From: Chryseobacterium lactis | GTDB taxonomy: Bacteria; Bacteroidota; Bacteroidia; Flavobacteriales; Weeksellaceae | Length of the DNA: 64,000 nucleotides | Assembly (NCBI RefSeq): GCF_003815875.1 | Contig: NZ_CP033924.1 | Coordinates: forward strand, 1,116,001-1,180,000 | Direction of reading: 5' to 3' | Position numbers and translations under genes: made by a program | The notes under the pieces: generated by a model | Seen by the model: the letters and a program-made list of their open reading frames with translations, nothing else | Told to the model about the DNA's origin: nothing | Databases searched by the model: none | Part shown: positions 50,524 to 59,600 of the stretch, in pieces | How the letters are laid out: every line of letters starts with the position of its first letter | Numbering within the stretch: position 1 is the stretch's first letter

Positions 50524-50884
50524 AAACTTCTTTTTCAAACTTAATACAAATGGCACAAATGCTCACGAATATTTTAAGTGGTAGATGTGTCATTTGTTTT
50601 AACCACCCAGTCAACAATTCTTTGAATTTTCGCCACCCCTCCGCAGCAGTGGAATAATTACTCTATCGACTGAGTATTTGTCCATAAAATCTACTCATAT
50701 TGTCATTCTGAGCGAAATGGAATGAGGTGAAGAAACTTGTGTTTTTAAGCTCTTATTTTCTACAGAAACTATTTATCATTTAATTAATCTTTCGTTCACA
50801 TGTGTTTACAAATAGTAAACTAATTTTACAATTATTAAAAATAAATTACTATTTGTAAACTTTTTTCAAAAACATTTTTACCTC
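50524..50884. other. 361-bp region before the secreted phosphatase, with repeat and operator-like motifs
   Basis: It contains the interspersed TGTCATTCTGA word (50701-50711) in a small repeat ending near 50740, then the paired GTTTACAAATAGTAA motif (50804-50818 and, inverted, 50846-50860). No ORF of interest. The repeat separates the phosphatase from the hydrolase gene, so the phosphatase likely has its own promoter. Confidence 0.55.
50804..50860. promoter_or_regulatory. 15-bp perfect inverted repeat upstream of the phosphatase (putative operator pair)
   Basis: GTTTACAAATAGTAA (50804-50818) and TTACTATTTGTAAAC (50846-50860) are exact reverse complements separated by 27 bp. The left copy is itself a dyad, GTTTAC-AAATA-GTAAAC (50804-50820). 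The right copy is a degenerate version. The first eleven bases also occur at 44247-44257 before the TonB receptor. This looks like two regulator sites on one promoter. A hairpin in RNA is the alternative reading. Confidence 0.65.
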
Positions 50885-52738
50885 ATGAAAACAAAACTAT
50901 TCTCAATGGCAGTTGTAATGAGCTGTTTCCTTGGAGCTCAAACCAAAAAAGTTCTCTTTATCGGTATCGACGGATGTCGTGCTGATGTTATGATGTCTAC
51001 AAACATTCCTAACATTCAAAACCTTATGAGCCAGTCAATTTATTCTGTTGACGGATTGTGCGCGGCTACCACATGGAGCGGAAATGGCTGGAGTACGATG
51101 CTTACAGGGGTATGGCATACCAAACATAATGTGCAGGACAATAATTTTACCAATCCGAATTATGTGAACTATCCCGATTTTTTAACAAGAGCAGAAACCT
51201 ATAATCCTAATTTAAGAACTATTTCTGTTGTTAACTGGGCTCCAATTAATGATAAAATTATCAAAACGGCAGATGTAAAAAGCAATCTGGGAAGTGATCT
51301 GGCAGTGAAAAATGCTGCAATCAGTGCTTTACAGAATGATAATCCTGATATTCTCTTTGTAGATTTTGATGATGTGGATCATGCGGGGCATTCTTACGGT
51401 TTTTCTTCAAGTGTCCCGCAGTATATTTCGTCTATTCAAACCGCAGATTCTTATGTAGGTGAAATTGTCAATGCGATGAAAAATAGATCGACTTACAATA
51501 ATGAAGACTGGTTGGTTGTTTTGACCACAGATCATGGGGCCATAGAAAGTTCTCATGGCGGAGGAAATCTTTCTGAGCGAAATATTTTTACCGTTTATTC
51601 CAATCCCGGATTTGTTCCTCAGCAGATCAGCAGAACAGTTCTCGAATCAAATAAAACCTTTAATCAACTTAGTTTCCCGGCAGGGATCTACGCAAAACCT
51701 TCCAATCAGGTTCCATTCAATTTTGGAACAAGTCAGGACTTTACTATTGAATTTTGGGTAAAACCTAACGCAAGCTATTCCAGTGATCCGGTCTTGATCG
51801 GGAACAAAAACTGGGCAAACGGAAAGAATAAAGGTCTTGTATTCTCAGGATATTCCGGGCAGACTTTTAAAATGAATATCGGAGACGGAACCAACAGAAT
51901 TGATCTTGTCGGTGGAAAAGTAGAAACCAATAAGTGGAAACATATTGCTGCAAGCTTCGACAGAGACGGCCTTGTGACTCTATATGAAGACGGAGTTCCG
52001 GTCACTTTTGCCAAAATGAATACCATTGGAAATATTGACTCTGCCCTTCCTTTAACCTTAAATCAGGATGGAACCAATGTATATGGCCAAAATCTCGCGG
52101 CATCTTACAAGGATATCAGAATCTGGAAATCAGCACTTCCAAATGATGTGATTGTGAACTGGGCCAATCAGGATATCACCTCATCCCATCCTTATTATAA
52201 TCAACTTTTAGCGAACTGGAAGTGTGAGGAACTATCCGGAAATACTTTAGCTGACTCAAGCCCGAATGCCAATCACATGACGATAACAGGAGCTGCTACC
52301 TACAGCGCCGGTACGGTTAATAATTTTAAAATATATAATTATACCTCAACAACGAGAGAAACAGATCACTTTCCCACTGTCTTAAACTGGTTATGCATTC
52401 CTGTACAGTCTGCTTGGGGAATTGATGGAGTTAACAGGATTCCGGTTTGTTCCAATGAGTCACTGGCAACAGGGGAAGTAAAGGAAACTGGTAATGATTT
52501 TAAAATATATCCAAACCCTGCATCAGGAGACATCACCATCAAATATCAATCTGAAGATCAACATACTAAGATCGAAATCATTGATGCTAAAGGAGCTCTT
52601 GTTTCAGCGAAAAGCATAAAGCCTTCCAATGGGAATTTTGAAGAGAAAATTAATATTGAAAACCTTCCATCAGGAATGTATTTTATAAAACTCAACGCAA
52701 GCAAAAAGTCATTGACCAAGACTTTTATCAAGAAATAA
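50885..52738 (+). CDS. Secreted alkaline-phosphatase-superfamily enzyme with LamG and T9SS sorting domains
   Basis: 617 residues. Signal peptide (MKTKLFSMAVVMSCFLGA). The catalytic domain, about 20-235, is NPP/alkaline-phosphatase-like: metal ligand Asp29 in FIGIDGCRAD, nucleophile region TTWSGNGWSTMLTG (Ser65 or Thr63), DFDDVDHAGHSYG and TTDHGA. A LamG-type concanavalin fold spans about 255-430 (QDFTIEFWVKPNASYSS; WKHIAASFD). The C-terminal T9SS type A sorting domain has FKIYPNPASGD and ends GMYFIKLNASKKS. It is exported and probably released or surface-bound, and may free phosphate or phosphonate head groups outside the cell. It is grouped with the phosphonate-type genes. Confidence 0.88.
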   Translation: MKTKLFSMAVVMSCFLGAQTKKVLFIGIDGCRADVMMSTNIPNIQNLMSQSIYSVDGLCAATTWSGNGWSTMLTGVWHTKHNVQDNNFTNPNYVNYPDFLTRAETYNPNLRTISVVNWAPINDKIIKTADVKSNLGSDLAVKNAAISALQNDNPDILFVDFDDVDHAGHSYGFSSSVPQYISSIQTADSYVGEIVNAMKNRSTYNNEDWLVVLTTDHGAIESSHGGGNLSERNIFTVYSNPGFVPQQISRTVLESNKTFNQLSFPAGIYAKPSNQVPFNFGTSQDFTIEFWVKPNASYSSDPVLIGNKNWANGKNKGLVFSGYSGQTFKMNIGDGTNRIDLVGGKVETNKWKHIAASFDRDGLVTLYEDGVPVTFAKMNTIGNIDSALPLTLNQDGTNVYGQNLAASYKDIRIWKSALPNDVIVNWANQDITSSHPYYNQLLANWKCEELSGNTLADSSPNANHMTITGAATYSAGTVNNFKIYNYTSTTRETDHFPTVLNWLCIPVQSAWGIDGVNRIPVCSNESLATGEVKETGNDFKIYPNPASGDITIKYQSEDQHTKIEIIDAKGALVSAKSIKPSNGNFEEKINIENLPSGMYFIKLNASKKSLTKTFIKK

Positions 52739-52767
52739 AATAGTAAAGCAATTAGATTTTAATTTTG

Positions 52768-52812
52768 ATATTGGAACTCGGATGGTTATATCCTTGTTCC
52801 AATATTTTTTTT
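52768..52812. terminator. Terminator between convergent phosphatase and GNAT genes
   Basis: ATATTGGAAC (52768-52777) pairs perfectly with GTTCCAATAT (52796-52805), with GGAT/ATCC inside, followed by a T run. Confidence 0.9.
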
Positions 52813-52814
52813 GA

Positions 52815-53300
52815 TTATGATGTAAGATCCAGCTCCATCTGTACATCTACACGATCATAGCCGGGATTGGTAATTTCTGTATGTTTAAATCCAAGCTTTT
52901 CATATAACTTTATTGCGGGAACCAATATGGAATTTGTTTCCAGAAATACTTTTTCTGCTTGTAATTCTTTAGCTTTTTCCACAAGAGCATTGCCCAGCAA
53001 ATATCCTATTTTCTTTCCTTGCGCTTTTGGACTTACAGCCATTTTTGAAAGTTCAAAACTCAGCGGTTCCTCTTTGGCTTTTACCAAGGCACATGTACCT
53101 ACTGCCTCACCATTCAACAAAGCAAAAGCAATGTATCCACCCTTATCTAAAATGTATTCTTCAGGATTATCCAGTAATTTATAATCTCCGGGTTCCATTA
53201 TAAAGAATGTTTTGATCCATTCTTCATTCAATGTTTTGAAAGCCTCTTTGTATTGAGGTTCGTACGCTATAATTTTTACTTCATTATATTTATCATCCAT
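52815..53300 (-). CDS. GNAT family N-acetyltransferase
   Basis: 161 residues. GNAT acetyl-CoA loop KMAVSPKAQGKKIGYLLGNAL (about 85-105), then VFLETNSILVPAIKLYEKLGFKHTE, the usual motif B. The N-terminal half (EWIKTFFIMEPGDYKLLDNPE) matches the MarR-linked or stand-alone GNATs of Bacteroidota. It lies eleven bases downstream of the MocR-type gene, so the two are likely co-transcribed. The substrate is unknown. Confidence 0.88.
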   Translation of the reverse strand: MDDKYNEVKIIAYEPQYKEAFKTLNEEWIKTFFIMEPGDYKLLDNPEEYILDKGGYIAFALLNGEAVGTCALVKAKEEPLSFELSKMAVSPKAQGKKIGYLLGNALVEKAKELQAEKVFLETNSILVPAIKLYEKLGFKHTEITNPGYDRVDVQMELDLTS

Positions 53301-53311
53301 CTCTATATGTT

Positions 53312-54730
53312 TTAATATATTCTGTTTTTAATCATTTTTCCCAACTTTTCAAGGTCGCTTTCCACACGATCAGTCCATTCCAATGCATAATTCAGACGCA
53401 TACAGTTCTGATACTGATTGTATTGAGAAAACATTCTTCCGGGAGCGAAGTTTACTTTCTGACTCACCGCTTCGTCATAGAGATCTTCAGTACAAATCTT
53501 TTTATCCAGCTCCAGCCAAAGCATAAAACCTCCTTTCGGTTCGGAAATTTTAGTATTATCAGGAAAATATTGGGTGATCGACTTCTGAATCTGAAGATAA
53601 TTGGCATATAATTTCTTCCTGAACATCCGTAAATGATGATCATAGCCACCATGCTCAAGAAAATCCGCAATCACATCTGAAAATAAAGACGGACTTGAAA
53701 CAGTCTGCACTAATTTCTGACGAATAATTTTTTCTTTAAACTTTCCGGGAGCCACCCAACCCACACGATAACCGGGAGCAAGTGTTTTGGAAACAGATCC
53801 AATCCACATCACAATGCCCGCTTCATCATAAAATTTACATGGTTTCGGTCTTCCTGCTCCAAAATAAATATTTCCATATACGTCGTCTTCAATGAGCGGA
53901 ACATTTTGCTCGGTAAGCATTCTTACCAGCTCTTTTTTATTCTCATCAGGCATCTGAAAACCTAAAGGATTATTATAATTAACCACGAAGCAACAGGCAG
54001 AAATCTTGGGTAACACCTTACTCAAAGCATCCAGATCTACCCCTGTAATCGGATGGGTAGGAATTTCTACCGCTTTTAACCCCAACAGCTGTATCGCCTG
54101 GAGGATTCCAAAGTACACTGGACTTTCCACTGCCACCGAATCACCAGGTTGAGTCACCGCCATCAGGCAGTTATAAACACCATTCATCGCTCCGGAGGTA
54201 ATCACAAGATCATCTTCCGTGATTTTTCCCTCCATTACCATCGCCCATTTGGCAATCTCCCGGCGCAGGCGCTCATTTCCCTGTACCGGCTCATAATTGG
54301 TACCACTGTCGTGCTTTCTCTTCATCACATTGATCATGCATTTCTTCATCTTAGCAACCGGAAGGAGGCTTTTTCCCGGAATCCCTAATGCAAACTGAGT
54401 AACATCAGTTCCGGCAATAGTTCCGAATACTTTACCGATCAAATCTTCAGGAGAATTCTTTCCCTCTGAAATTTTCATTTTAGCGATAGAAGGCAGCGCC
54501 AGTTTTCGTTGTGAGGTCTGGCTTACGTAATATCCGTACTTGGGACGGGATTCTACCAATGACCGGCTTTCCAGCTCCATATAAGCCTGTTTTACAGTAT
54601 TCAGGCTGACATTGTAAAGTTTCTGGGCACTTCGCAGCGAAGGCAGCCTGTCTCCAAATTGCAGGGTTTCGCTTTTGATCTGCTCGGTGACAGCATTGGC
54701 TATTTTAAGATACAGGACATCTTTCGGCAT
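53312..54730 (-). CDS. MocR-type regulator (GntR HTH fused to PLP aminotransferase fold)
   Basis: 472 residues. GntR winged helix at 1-70 (VTEQIKSETLQFGDRLPSLRSAQKLYNVS; VKQAYMELESR), linker to about 110, then a class I/II aminotransferase-like domain with GAMNGVYNCLMAV, the NYNNPLGFQM Asn region, DDVYGNIYF and the PLP lysine in IGSVSKTLAPGYRVGW. MocR proteins use PLP as a sensory cofactor to control genes for amino-compound, vitamin B6 or GABA metabolism. The paired acetyltransferase is the obvious local target (inference). Confidence 0.93.
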   Translation of the reverse strand: MPKDVLYLKIANAVTEQIKSETLQFGDRLPSLRSAQKLYNVSLNTVKQAYMELESRSLVESRPKYGYYVSQTSQRKLALPSIAKMKISEGKNSPEDLIGKVFGTIAGTDVTQFALGIPGKSLLPVAKMKKCMINVMKRKHDSGTNYEPVQGNERLRREIAKWAMVMEGKITEDDLVITSGAMNGVYNCLMAVTQPGDSVAVESPVYFGILQAIQLLGLKAVEIPTHPITGVDLDALSKVLPKISACCFVVNYNNPLGFQMPDENKKELVRMLTEQNVPLIEDDVYGNIYFGAGRPKPCKFYDEAGIVMWIGSVSKTLAPGYRVGWVAPGKFKEKIIRQKLVQTVSSPSLFSDVIADFLEHGGYDHHLRMFRKKLYANYLQIQKSITQYFPDNTKISEPKGGFMLWLELDKKICTEDLYDEAVSQKVNFAPGRMFSQYNQYQNCMRLNYALEWTDRVESDLEKLGKMIKNRIY

Positions 54731-54773
54731 CGGATTACAGTTTTTAGTAAATGTACAATTTATCTCAGCTTTA

Positions 54774-55139
54774 TTAAAAATCCAGCCAGCTCATCATACT
54801 TTTGATACTGCTTTCTAATTGTTTGGGATTTCGGAAATTAGGAGTGGTGTTTCTTTTGAAATAGTTTTCAGCTTTTGCATAAAAATTCCTTTTTTCAGAT
54901 TCTGTAATTTCTTTCTGAGCATAGATTTTAAACGCAATTTCACCTTTCTCACTGATAACAAGACTGGCAAATGACAGAATTTTATTTTTTTTCTTTGTTA
55001 AAAGAAACGGGATTCCGAAATCTGAGTTCTCCTTTGAAACATTCTGTTCCTGCAGAAATAGGTTTTTCAGCGCCAACATGTCTGAAATATAGACTTCAGC
55101 ATATTGAAGTTGTTCCTGATGTTGTGCAATTGTTTCCAT
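54774..55139 (-). CDS. Unknown small cytosolic protein
   Basis: 121 residues, not recognised. It has no signal peptide or TM helix. Mixed alpha/beta pattern with a Lys-rich middle (LLTKKKNKILSFASLVIS), a helical end (ESEKRNFYAKAENYFKR) and FRNPKQLESSIKSMMSWLDF. It starts 43 bp before the MocR-type gene's start in the same direction and may be the first gene of that group. It is divergent from the DUF389 gene. Confidence 0.65.
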   Translation of the reverse strand: METIAQHQEQLQYAEVYISDMLALKNLFLQEQNVSKENSDFGIPFLLTKKKNKILSFASLVISEKGEIAFKIYAQKEITESEKRNFYAKAENYFKRNTTPNFRNPKQLESSIKSMMSWLDF

Positions 55140-55325
55140 AGTATTTCTTCTTTAGCTTAACAAAATTATGGAGTCTTTTCATTAAGACACAGATACAGAA
55201 GTTAGTATTATTATGGATACAGATTATACTTTCATCAGATCTTTATTTAGACTTTCAGGAAAGGTTGCCTATAAATCTGTATTTTTATTTTTTGAATTCA
55301 AACGATAAAAATTAATTTAGGTACA

Positions 55326-56618
55326 ATGACTGGAAAATTTTTGAGGTTTATCAACCTTCATTTTGGTGAGGAAGACAAGCAGAAAGTTCTTGAGAATATC
55401 ACTGACAATATTTCTTTTCGTGGTTCTAATCTGTGGATTCTGGCCTGTGCTATCGTTATTGCTTCTGTGGGATTGAATGTAAATTCTACAGCAGTAATTA
55501 TTGGGGCAATGCTTATTTCTCCTTTAATGGGACCTATTGTAGGAGCAGGATTTGCATTAGGGACCTATAATTTTCAGCTGCTTAAAAGGTCGATTAAAAA
55601 TCTCCTGATTGCCACCATAGTCAGCTTGCTGGTATCTTTTATCTATTTTTTCTTAAGCCCTTTTAAGGAAACTCAATCTGAGCTTTTAGCCCGTACCTCA
55701 CCGAACATTTATGATGTTTTGATTGCTTTTTTCGGAGGTCTGGTTGGTATTATTGCCATTACAAGAGTGAAACAGGGAAATCCGATCCCGGGAGTAGCCA
55801 TTGCTACAGCATTAATGCCTCCTCTCTGTACTGCCGGCTACGGCCTTTCTATTGGTAACTGGAGTTATTTTATAGGTGCTTTTTATCTCTATACAATCAA
55901 CTGCTTTTTCATTTGCATTGCTACATTTCTTATCATTAAATATCTAAAATATGAAGCCATAGAACTGGTTGACAGGAAATATGAAAGGCATATACGTTAC
56001 GGAATTACGGCATTGATTATTATTATGATTGTTCCCAGTTCTTATCTGGCGTATAATCTGTTGAATCAGAAAAAGTTTACCCAGAATATTGATCAGTTCA
56101 TTACCAATGAATTTACTCAAAAAGGATACACTATCATTTATAAAAAAGTAAATTATAACGCTTCTCCAAGAACTGTAGAACTGGCTTTTTTATCTAAAAA
56201 ATTTGACAAAAATGAACTCGAAAACATCAATAAAAAGCTGGAAAATATTGGAATCACAAACACTAAATTAATCGTCAAACAGGATGCTACCGATCTTAAA
56301 TCAGAAATCCTCAATGAAATCGGACAGCGAAATAATGTATTATCTGAAAAAGATATTGTCATCAATCAATTAAGGCAACAGCTTGATAAATATACGGTAA
56401 AGGACTCAAGCCTTATTAAAGAGATTACTATTTTGTTCCCTGATTTCAACCACATTTCTATCGGTAAAATAACGAATTTTCCGAATACGGATAGCGCCAA
56501 CGTAAGCACTGTTGTTCTCTACCAGTCTGAGAAAGAAGAAAAGGGGCAGGAAGAAAAGATGAAACAATGGTTGTCTGAAAAATTGTCTGACAAAAATGCT
56601 AAAGTCATTCGTCAATAA
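55326..56618 (+). CDS. DUF389 (TIGR00341-type) membrane protein
   Basis: 430 residues. The DUF389 core spans about 35-210, with five or six TM helices and the motifs NSTAVIIGAMLISPLMGPIVGAG and GVAIATALMPPLCTAGYG. A further TM is near 222-240 (GITALIIIMIVPSSYLAYN), then an extracytoplasmic alpha/beta domain with repeated charged helices (about 245-430). The function of the family is unknown. A transporter or sensor has been suggested from the GAM/P-rich helices. Confidence 0.88.
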   Translation: MTGKFLRFINLHFGEEDKQKVLENITDNISFRGSNLWILACAIVIASVGLNVNSTAVIIGAMLISPLMGPIVGAGFALGTYNFQLLKRSIKNLLIATIVSLLVSFIYFFLSPFKETQSELLARTSPNIYDVLIAFFGGLVGIIAITRVKQGNPIPGVAIATALMPPLCTAGYGLSIGNWSYFIGAFYLYTINCFFICIATFLIIKYLKYEAIELVDRKYERHIRYGITALIIIMIVPSSYLAYNLLNQKKFTQNIDQFITNEFTQKGYTIIYKKVNYNASPRTVELAFLSKKFDKNELENINKKLENIGITNTKLIVKQDATDLKSEILNEIGQRNNVLSEKDIVINQLRQQLDKYTVKDSSLIKEITILFPDFNHISIGKITNFPNTDSANVSTVVLYQSEKEEKGQEEKMKQWLSEKLSDKNAKVIRQ

Positions 56619-56624
56619 ATACAA

Positions 56625-56655
56625 AAAACAGCATCCTGCATAAGGATGCTGTTTT
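56625..56655. terminator. Bidirectional terminator (DUF389 gene / large ATPase)
   Basis: AAAACAGCATCC pairs perfectly with GGATGCTGTTTT over 12 bp, with A/T runs on both sides, between convergent genes. Confidence 0.9.
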
Positions 56656-56675
56656 AATTTTATTTCTTCACAGAA

Positions 56676-59600
56676 TTAAGATTCTCTTTTTAAAACTTCT
56701 TTTATTCCGTCAAGACCTTCGCCAAACTGAGCAAGGAGGGCTACAATCTGAGCCATTCTATCGTTTTCACCTAAGCCTTTTAATGTTTTATTTTTTACAT
56801 AGGTCTTTTTGATTTCATTCCATCGTTCTGTTTCATCTTTTGAAATGGTATTGATCAGCTCCTTCAGTTTCAGCATATTGGCTTCTGCACCTGTTGTTAA
56901 GGTCTGTGATTCATTCTGATAATGATTCAGAACAATCTGTGTTACCTCATCGGTTTTTAAAATAGGCTGAATCTGTGCAATCAGCTTATTCATATTACGA
57001 TAGGATCCCTGAAGTTTAAATGGAGGTTCATTTCTGTAATCATCGGACATTGCAGCAGATGCAATATATTCTTTATTTACCTTCAGAACTATATTTCTCA
57101 CTCTGACGGTATTTTTCAGCACGGCTCTGAAATCCGATATTTCACCTGAACTAAAGTTTCCTTTCAGATTGTCTGCCGGATTATCTGTCAATACACAGTC
57201 ATACAGTTCATATAAATTCTCCATTCCCGGCTGTGTCAGTCTGGTAAGATATTCGTTAGACATCAAAGCATTTTCAATAAGACTGAGATCAAAAAGATCG
57301 GTTTTTGAACCTGATATTTCTCCTAAATTATAGGTATCAGAACGGTTAGCCAGCATATCCGGAATTTTGAACTTTTCTCCATTTTCCGTGTAAGGATTTC
57401 CGGCCATCACCAGACAAAATCTTTTAGAACGAAGATCATATGTTTTGCTTTCCCCATTGTAGATTCCTTCTATTTTTCTCTGTCCATCAGCCAAAGAAAT
57501 GAATTTTTGCAAAAATTCAGGATTGCAATGCTGAATATCATCGAGATATAACATCACATTATCACCCATTTCCAAGGCAAGATTCAATTTTTCAAGTTCC
57601 TGTCTTGCGCCTGCATTTTTAGCTTCCGCAGGATCTGTTGATACAATATCATACCCTAAAGACGGCCCGTTGATTTTCATGAATACCAGCCCCATACGCT
57701 CTGCCATATATTCCATCAATGTGGTCTTTCCGTATCCCGGAGGAGATACCAACAACAGCATTCCCATTCGGTCTGTTCTCTTATCTGAACCGGCTGTTCC
57801 CAATTGCTTGGCAAGATTAGCTCCTATTAATGGAAAATAAACATTATTGATCAGTTTATTTCTTACAAATGAGCTCAACACCTGCGGTTGGAAGGTATCC
57901 AGTTTTAATGCTTTTTTCTTTTCGTTGATCCAGCCATACTTCAACTCTTGAAGATGCCTGTATTTCGGGACAGTATGATCATTAAAATGTCTTAACCGAG
58001 ATACGAATTCAAAATAATTAAGATCATATTCCGTGTCTTTTTCAAGGGACTTCAGATTCCTGATCGCTTCATGGTAAGAAATATGTTTGATATTTTTCGG
58101 ATCAAACTTTTGAGTGATGACAAACCCAACGGTCTCTTCTATGGTACTTTTTTCAGCCTCCGGATTAAAAGCCTGCAAGGCACTTTCTGCAATATAATAG
58201 CAAGCCGACGGATATTGATACATGGCCTGGATCTGTGTTATAAATTCCAGATCCTTTCCTTTTTCTTTAAGTTCTTTCAGGAATAATTCATACAAAGCCA
58301 AAGCTTTTTCAGAAATAATAAAGTTTTCTTTGTCTTCCTCTTTCAAATAGGTTGCAGCGTTGATACAATCTGTCTCTTTAAAAATACCGTGACCTGATGC
58401 AAAAGATTTCATTTCTGTAGCAAGCTCTTTGCTTAAATATTCAAATCCCTGTTTTGTAACAAATGATTGGGAAATAATAGCTGCAGCATCAAGCTGTTTA
58501 GTATAATATTCTTTTCTTCCGGCATCTAAAAAGAACCAGAAAAGCTGAGCAAGGCTTCTTTCCTGAGCAGTAAACCTCATCAGTCCCAGTTCATTATGCA
58601 TCTGCTGAAGTTTAGTAACGATAACTCTCGCGTCATGGTCATGAATTCCTTTAACTAATCCTTCCCCGAAATGTTCTGCTACAAATTGTAACACAGATTG
58701 CTCATTCTGTTGTTCCGTTACAATATCTTTATGAGTTGAAAATACATTCCAGGCAAGGTATTCGAATCTTTTTACCTTATTATTTTCTGAAATGAATTCC
58801 TGGTTCCACACTTCTTTAAATTCATCTATCGTGTTAAAATTCAGAGGCTCATAAAAGCTTGTTCCGGTAAGGTGGTAATAATATTGAGCATTTCTCAAGA
58901 CCAGCGTAAGGTCAAGTTTCTGTTGATTAACTGCAAATTTATAGTCTCCTAAAGCAATAATACTTTCCCCATCCGCATAGATTTCTTTTTTATCTTTCAG
59001 CTTCCTGATCGCCTCCTGCTGGGATGTTTTTAAAAGAGTCAGGATCTCCTCTGATTTTGCAGAATCTTCCATTTCAGCCAATTGCCGGGCAAAGTCTCTT
59101 ACCTTTTCAACCATTAAGTCTGAGGCAAAATATCCATTAATCTCATTTTCAGAGTCAAAAGAATCTCCTTTGGTCTGTATAGATTTTAGGATTCTTTGTG
59201 CCGCATCAAAAAGACTTTGGGTTCTTTTATTTCTCGATTCGGTAAGCTGTACTCTCTTATTCTGAAAATGCCCGTACACCTCCTCTCTCTTACTTCCTAT
59301 TTTCTGAATAAATTCTTCGAAGTCGATAAATTTGGTTTCCATTTCTTCCAGCTGAATGGAAAGTTTTGTCAAATATTCATCACATTTTTCCGGTGTCTGG
59401 GAAAGTTCAAGGAAATTAATCACCGACTGATCAAACAAGGTAATCTGTGCCTGAAAATCCGAGGCAAGTTCTTTTCCTGAAATTTCTCTTTTCCTCTTGC
59501 TGAGCTCCAGGCGTTCCTGATTCAGGCGGGCAAAGATTAATGAAATATTTTCAATAATCTGCGTAGACTGGGAGGTATCTTCTATTTTCAGGTTGTTGAC

